64,000 nucleotides of DNA from an uncultured Muribaculaceae bacterium (GTDB taxonomy: Bacteria; Bacteroidota; Bacteroidia; Bacteroidales; Muribaculaceae), in assembly GCA_910578095.1 (NCBI GenBank), contig CAJTOZ010000003.1:62001-126000 (forward strand), given 5' to 3'. The position numbers and the translations under genes are program-made. Numbering within the stretch: position 1 is the stretch's first letter; each line of letters begins with the position of its first letter. A model generated the notes under the pieces. The model was not told where the DNA came from. It was given only the letters and a program-made list of their open reading frames with translations, and searched no databases. Of this stretch, positions 60,504 through 64,000 are shown piece after piece.

Positions 60504-61196
60504 GTGAATTTCACTGATTTTCAGAATATAGTATCGTCAGAGAGGCTGCAACGCTACCTTGATGCGTGTGATGGAGACCAAGAGAAAACACTTGACCTCT
60601 ATCGAGCCAATGTCCGTGTGTCTTTGGAAATGTTTGCTATTGTAGGAGCTTTTGAGATTGCTCTCCGTAATGCTATTGACAAAGTTATGACATCTAATTA
60701 TGGGGTGGATTGGCTAAGGGATGCGGTACAACCCGGAGGTTTCTTTGATATTCCACAATGTCGTGACCATGCTCAAATCATTCGGTTTGCATACAATAAG
60801 TTGGTTAACAAACATATTTATACACATAGCCACCTGCTTGCAAAAATGGAATTCGGCATTTGGAAGTATATGTTTTCAAGTCCACAATACCGGGCATCCA
60901 ATCGTATTCTCTTACGAATTTTTCCGAATAAACCAACTTCAACAAGGCAAATACAGTACAACAATACGACCATTTTTAACGAACTGGATCATGTAAATTC
61001 TCTCAGAAACCGGATAGCACATCATGAACCAATATGCTTCCCGACAGGTAAATCTGAAATCACTACAGACTATATCCAGTGGATTTACGCAAAGATAGAA
61101 ATGCTTTTCAACTGGATGGGGATCGATGCCGCACACTATCTGACAAATCTTTCGCAACTGACATCATCTATTGATAAAATAACAAAATTGCAATGA
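60504..61196 (+). CDS. Abi_2-like (AbiD/AbiF-type) HEPN protein
   Basis: 230 residues starting with GTG. It resembles the Abi_2 abortive-infection family: an N-terminal SSERLQRYLDACDGDQEKTLDLYRANVRVSLEMFAIVGAFEIALRNAID block, and near residue 170 the motif NSLRNRIAHHEPI, an Rx4H HEPN-type ribonuclease signature. Such proteins arrest growth of phage-infected cells, probably by RNA cleavage. The gene is clearly richer in A and T than its neighbours, a sign of transfer. The upstream region has two promoters and a hairpin, and Abi_2 genes elsewhere can be preceded by structured RNA. No second defence gene is adjacent. Confidence 0.87.
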   Translation: MNFTDFQNIVSSERLQRYLDACDGDQEKTLDLYRANVRVSLEMFAIVGAFEIALRNAIDKVMTSNYGVDWLRDAVQPGGFFDIPQCRDHAQIIRFAYNKLVNKHIYTHSHLLAKMEFGIWKYMFSSPQYRASNRILLRIFPNKPTSTRQIQYNNTTIFNELDHVNSLRNRIAHHEPICFPTGKSEITTDYIQWIYAKIEMLFNWMGIDAAHYLTNLSQLTSSIDKITKLQ

Positions 61197-61290
61197 AAAA
61201 TATAGCAATTTAATCGCTTCAACGTGCGCTGTGATTTCGACTTGTGCTGTTGGACTCATTTTTTCAGCAGCGGATGCGAAGTTGCAGTTT

Positions 61291-62055
61291 TTAAAGCTGT
61301 AGAAAGGGGGCGGAGCGTGGTCTGCGCCGTCTTGATTGCCATTCATGGCGTTCGGTGGCCTGCATCTGTTCGCACGCGTAGCTGAGCATTACCGATGGCA
61401 TCCGTGATATGTTCGTTTCAAGAAAATAGCGCACCTCATCTTTATATCCTCTTTTCCATGCTTCCCGCAGCATCCACCCGGCAGCCTTATGCAGTAGGTC
61501 GTGAGGGCTTGACAGCAGGAATGCGGCTCTACGGAAGCATGCGTCGGCACGGTTGTTGCGGATGAGCATCCAGGTGCTCACCATCGCTATGCGTTGCTGC
61601 CACAGGGAGTGCCCCTCGGGGAGGATCCATTCATCCATCAGGGAGATGGATGGATTCAGAACCTCATGATTGCCCACTATCTTTATAGCCGAAAGGTCGA
61701 CCAGATCCCAGTTGTTGATATGCTGATAAAGGGAGATATAGGTGTTGAAAATCGCGTTCATCGCCTCGCTGTCTTTTCTTTTCATGGCGCTGAGGTATTG
61801 CTCCACCATTATCAGAAGTCCGCAAAGCCGTACCTCATGCAGCGGCGATTCTGCGAGTTTCACCGCTTCTGCAAGCGGCGTGTCTTTCCACGCTTCCTTT
61901 ACCACCATCCTTACTTGCGGATTCCGTAGCCCGATGAAGCTGTCGCCCTCACCATATTGTCCCGGTGCCGTTTTGAAAAACTTCCGGAGCTGCCCGGCAT
62001 GGCGTTCATCACGCATGCCCGCTAAAGCGGCTGCGATGTCTACAGCATCGGTCAT
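61291..62055 (-). CDS. AlkD-like DNA alkylation repair protein
   Basis: 254 residues, helical HEAT-like repeats throughout. The match is to the DNA alkylation repair family: the N-terminal GDSFIGLRNPQVRMVVKEAW, PLHEVRLCGLLIMVEQYL, NNWDLVDLSAIKIVGNHEV and HKAAGWMLREAWKRG are characteristic. AlkD-type glycosylases excise cationic alkylated bases such as 7-methylguanine. Trp and Asp in NNWDLVD correspond to the region used for catalysis in AlkD. The C-terminus ends in an Arg-rich tail (QSRRRRPRS) that I do not expect for the family. It overlaps the downstream-numbered phosphatase gene by 4 bp (ATGA), so both are co-transcribed. Confidence 0.88.
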   Translation of the reverse strand: MTDAVDIAAALAGMRDERHAGQLRKFFKTAPGQYGEGDSFIGLRNPQVRMVVKEAWKDTPLAEAVKLAESPLHEVRLCGLLIMVEQYLSAMKRKDSEAMNAIFNTYISLYQHINNWDLVDLSAIKIVGNHEVLNPSISLMDEWILPEGHSLWQQRIAMVSTWMLIRNNRADACFRRAAFLLSSPHDLLHKAAGWMLREAWKRGYKDEVRYFLETNISRMPSVMLSYACEQMQATERHEWQSRRRRPRSAPFLQL

Positions 62056-62861
62056 GGCTGATTCAGAAGCATGTGGCGCATGGAGGGATGGAGAGCGGGG
62101 TTGGACGCGAGCAGCGAGTGGTTGCGCCGGGAGCGGATGGATTCAATGACTGCTCCGGCTTCTGCAGCAATAAGCTGTCCGGCCGCCACGTCCCATCTGT
62201 TGAGATTCAATTCCCAGTAGGCGTCAAAGAATCCTGCTGCCGTGTAGCAAAGGTCGATTGCAGCAGAGCCCATCCGGCGTATGCCCCGCACGCATAATGC
62301 CATGCGGCATATCTCGGCGAGATTGTTGTCGGGGTTGTCGTTGCGGTCGTAGGGCATACCTGTGGCCACCACCGCTTTTGACATCTCGGCTTTGTCGGAG
62401 CAGTGGATGGGAGTGCCATTGAGCCATGCGCCTCCTCCACGCACCGCGCAAAAACATTCTCCGAGATAAGGGGCAAATACCACACCGAGCACGGCCTCCC
62501 TGTTGTGCTCAAGCGCGATGGACACGCAGAATGCCGGAAGACCCATAGCGAAATTGGTTGTGCCGTCGAGAGGATCCACCACCCAGCGCCACTCTCTGTC
62601 GTCGTGTTCCCGGCCGGTTTCTTCAGAGATAACACCGTGTGTGGGGAAATGCCGGTGTATGTAGTTCAGAATTGCTGCTTCCGCCTCTTTGTCGGCAACA
62701 GTGACAACATCGCTGTCGTTGAGTTTGGTGGATTGCTCAAGGTTGCTGCTGCGGAAGTAGCGCATGTGAATGTTTCCGGCCTCTTCGGCCATTGCAAATG
62801 CCGCTGCCAGCAATGTACGGTATTCCGCCGCGGCAGTAGGGAGAAATTGGTTTAGATTCAT
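62052..62861 (-). CDS. suhB: Inositol-monophosphatase-family phosphatase
   Basis: 269 residues. Mg2+-dependent phosphatase fold with the metal-site motifs GVISEETGRE (Glu), VVDPLDGTTNFAMGLP (around residue 95) and NRWDVAAGQLIAAEAG near residue 220. The family hydrolyses inositol-1-phosphate or related sugar phosphates such as 3'-phosphoadenosine phosphate; I cannot choose between SuhB- and CysQ-type substrates. It is upstream of the AlkD-like gene with a 4-bp overlap. A -7 element lies at 62948-62955, adjoining the terminator of the next gene upstream. Confidence 0.88.
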   Translation of the reverse strand: MNLNQFLPTAAAEYRTLLAAAFAMAEEAGNIHMRYFRSSNLEQSTKLNDSDVVTVADKEAEAAILNYIHRHFPTHGVISEETGREHDDREWRWVVDPLDGTTNFAMGLPAFCVSIALEHNREAVLGVVFAPYLGECFCAVRGGGAWLNGTPIHCSDKAEMSKAVVATGMPYDRNDNPDNNLAEICRMALCVRGIRRMGSAAIDLCYTAAGFFDAYWELNLNRWDVAAGQLIAAEAGAVIESIRSRRNHSLLASNPALHPSMRHMLLNQP

Positions 62862-62918
62862 ATCCGAATGTGCGCGGACCTCTGCTTTCCGGGTCCTTCA
62901 AGTGAATGAAAAGAAAAA

Positions 62919-62944
62919 CCGGGATAGTGGTTGCTGCTATCCGG
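62919..62944 (-). terminator. Rho-independent terminator after the nitronate monooxygenase-like gene
   Basis: On the minus strand CCGGATAG (62944-62937) pairs with CTATC(C)CGG (62927-62919, one bulged base), followed by TTTTTCTTTTC. It lies 48 bp past the stop at 62992. Confidence 0.75.
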
Positions 62945-62947
62945 ATG

Positions 62948-62955
62948 CAAATCTA
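62948..62955 (-). promoter_or_regulatory. -7 promoter element of suhB-alkD-like operon
   Basis: TAGATTTG on the minus strand matches TAnnTTTG. The predicted start (~62941) falls inside the upstream gene's terminator hairpin, so the two signals overlap. Confidence 0.45.
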
Positions 62956-62991
62956 CGAATTATTTTCCGGAGTTTCTACAGTTTAGCTGAG

Positions 62992-63969
62992 TCATCTGGA
63001 ACTGCTGCGAAAGTCGGCCATAAGCTCATCGACTATTTCTGCAACGGGTTTAATCGAGCGGATGGTGGAGATTCCTGTATTGACGCTTATGATGCCTTTA
63101 TTGACGTCGCCGTGGAGCATGGCCGGCCCCAGACCGCCTTTCGCCATAATCTCTTTATGGATTGCTTCTGCCGGCTCGCCCGCGAGCATCCGACGGTTGT
63201 AGCCGATAGCTGCCGGGGTGGGGAGCGACCGCTCATTAGGCGTCACGGCAATGAGCTCCTCGCCGCTTCCGGCCACAATCATGTCTTTGACATTCTGCGC
63301 CGCCGGACACTCGGTTGATGCAATGAATCGTGTGCCCACATATACGCCTTGCGCGCCAAGGGCGAAGGCGGCACGCACGCCTCTGATATCGTTGATGCCT
63401 CCTGCGGCCATTACCGGTACCGATTTCACAGCATCCACTATGGCCGGAACGATGGTGAATGTGCCCATGCAGCCGGATGGTATCACGCCGCCTTCGTCGG
63501 TGCCTGTAGCCACGATGATGTCGGCTCCGTGCTCCTCGGCCATGCGCACGGATGCGGGTGTCGGAGTGAGTTCGCGGTGAACAATGATGCCTCCGGCCTC
63601 CTTGATCGCTTTATAGATGACATCGTCGAAAGTGCCCACAAGGCAATAGATATTCACATTGTTGGCCTTGGAGGCCGCAATGGTTTTCATTGCATAGGCG
63701 CGGGTGGCCTCATCATGGTCGGAGAATATATTGATACCTACCGGGGCGGATGTGAGCCGGCGCACACGTGAGAGTTCAATACTGATACGCTCTTCGGTGG
63801 GCACTCTTCGGCCGTCGATTTCTTTTGGGCCGGCATTGGGCCCGAGCACTCCAAGCGCACCGGCGTTGGACACGGCAGCAACCATTTCTGCATTGTTTAT
63901 CCAGTTCATGGGTGCCTGGATGAGGGGATATTTTATGCCGAGAATGCGGCAGATGGGATTGTTGAGCAT
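62992..63969 (-). CDS. Nitronate monooxygenase / FabK-like flavoprotein
   Basis: 325 residues, FMN-dependent TIM barrel. The family start CRILGIKYPLIQAPMNWI and VSNAGALGVLG are followed by FMN-site segments GGINDIRGVRAAFALGAQGVYVGTRFIAS (~205-235) and GGVIPSGCMGTFTIVPAIVDAV. Members either oxidise nitronates or act as enoyl-ACP reductase II (FabK). The sequence alone does not separate the two, although no fatty-acid gene is nearby. The window ends 31 bp beyond the start, so the promoter is not visible. A clear terminator follows. Confidence 0.87.
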   Translation of the reverse strand: MLNNPICRILGIKYPLIQAPMNWINNAEMVAAVSNAGALGVLGPNAGPKEIDGRRVPTEERISIELSRVRRLTSAPVGINIFSDHDEATRAYAMKTIAASKANNVNIYCLVGTFDDVIYKAIKEAGGIIVHRELTPTPASVRMAEEHGADIIVATGTDEGGVIPSGCMGTFTIVPAIVDAVKSVPVMAAGGINDIRGVRAAFALGAQGVYVGTRFIASTECPAAQNVKDMIVAGSGEELIAVTPNERSLPTPAAIGYNRRMLAGEPAEAIHKEIMAKGGLGPAMLHGDVNKGIISVNTGISTIRSIKPVAEIVDELMADFRSSSR

Positions 63970-64000
63970 TTTAATTTGTCGCTGATTCAGAGGGTGTTTA

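Overview
The window looks like chromosomal DNA of a GC-rich member of the Bacteroidales; Muribaculaceae is my best guess from protein flavour and base composition, but this is inference. The promoter signal supports the phylum: many intergenic regions carry the Bacteroidetes -7 element TAnnTTTG, in several cases with TTTG 19-21 bp upstream. Family content agrees (DUF4292 and DUF4254 proteins, DcaP-like porin, T9SS-like C-terminal domains, TGS/SAD nucleoside kinase). I see no rRNA, tRNA, CRISPR array, integrase or prophage.

Layout. 0-2.7 kb: AraC regulator and nadB. 2.8-8.0 kb (minus): nucleoside kinase, dtd, apt, mnmG and ybeY, with a perfect 20-bp palindrome matching the ParB site parS just past the mnmG stop. 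8.4-13.4 kb (plus): a secreted GH3 enzyme and polA. 13.4-17.8 kb (minus): TPM-domain protein, small membrane protein, FtsB/DivIC-like protein and a large secreted endonuclease. 18.0-19.3 kb (plus): pyrH-frr. 19.5-30.6 kb (minus): DUF4292 lipoprotein, TPR protein, dut, GH31, a 106-aa secreted mini-protein, asparaginase, metG, a beta-helix lipoprotein and folK. 30.9-37.8 kb (minus): the rimP-nusA-infB operon, then greA-HIT-lipoprotein. 38.0-39.2 kb: an AAA/DUF4143 ATPase bracketed by two 39-nt palindromes. 39.3-42.7 kb: porin, serA, serC. 42.8-50.4 kb (minus): a tightly packed pyrG-yidC-DUF4254-GT9-acyltransferase-ruvB block.

50.5-64 kb is more accessory: hexapeptide acyltransferase and GNAT (plus); a 148-bp MITE/REP-like element; a membrane protein plus winged-helix regulator cassette with two identical operator-like dyads; divergent MATE exporter and AraC regulator; a PerR-rubrerythrin peroxide operon with a PerR box; a four-gene cluster with a free-standing adenylation domain; a low-GC Abi-like HEPN gene with a structured, possibly RNA-coding leader region; then AlkD-like, inositol-phosphatase-like and nitronate-monooxygenase-like genes.

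The best candidates for something undescribed are the adenylation-domain cluster (56.5-60.1 kb), the Abi gene with its opposing-promoter/hairpin region (60.37-61.2 kb), and the palindrome-bracketed ATPase (37.96-39.22 kb). Dispersed REP-like palindromes with a GTAG foot (19.47, 30.60, 30.75 and 51.7 kb) and terminator-like leader hairpins ahead of greA and rimP-nusA-infB are also of note. All boundaries and motifs were read by eye.
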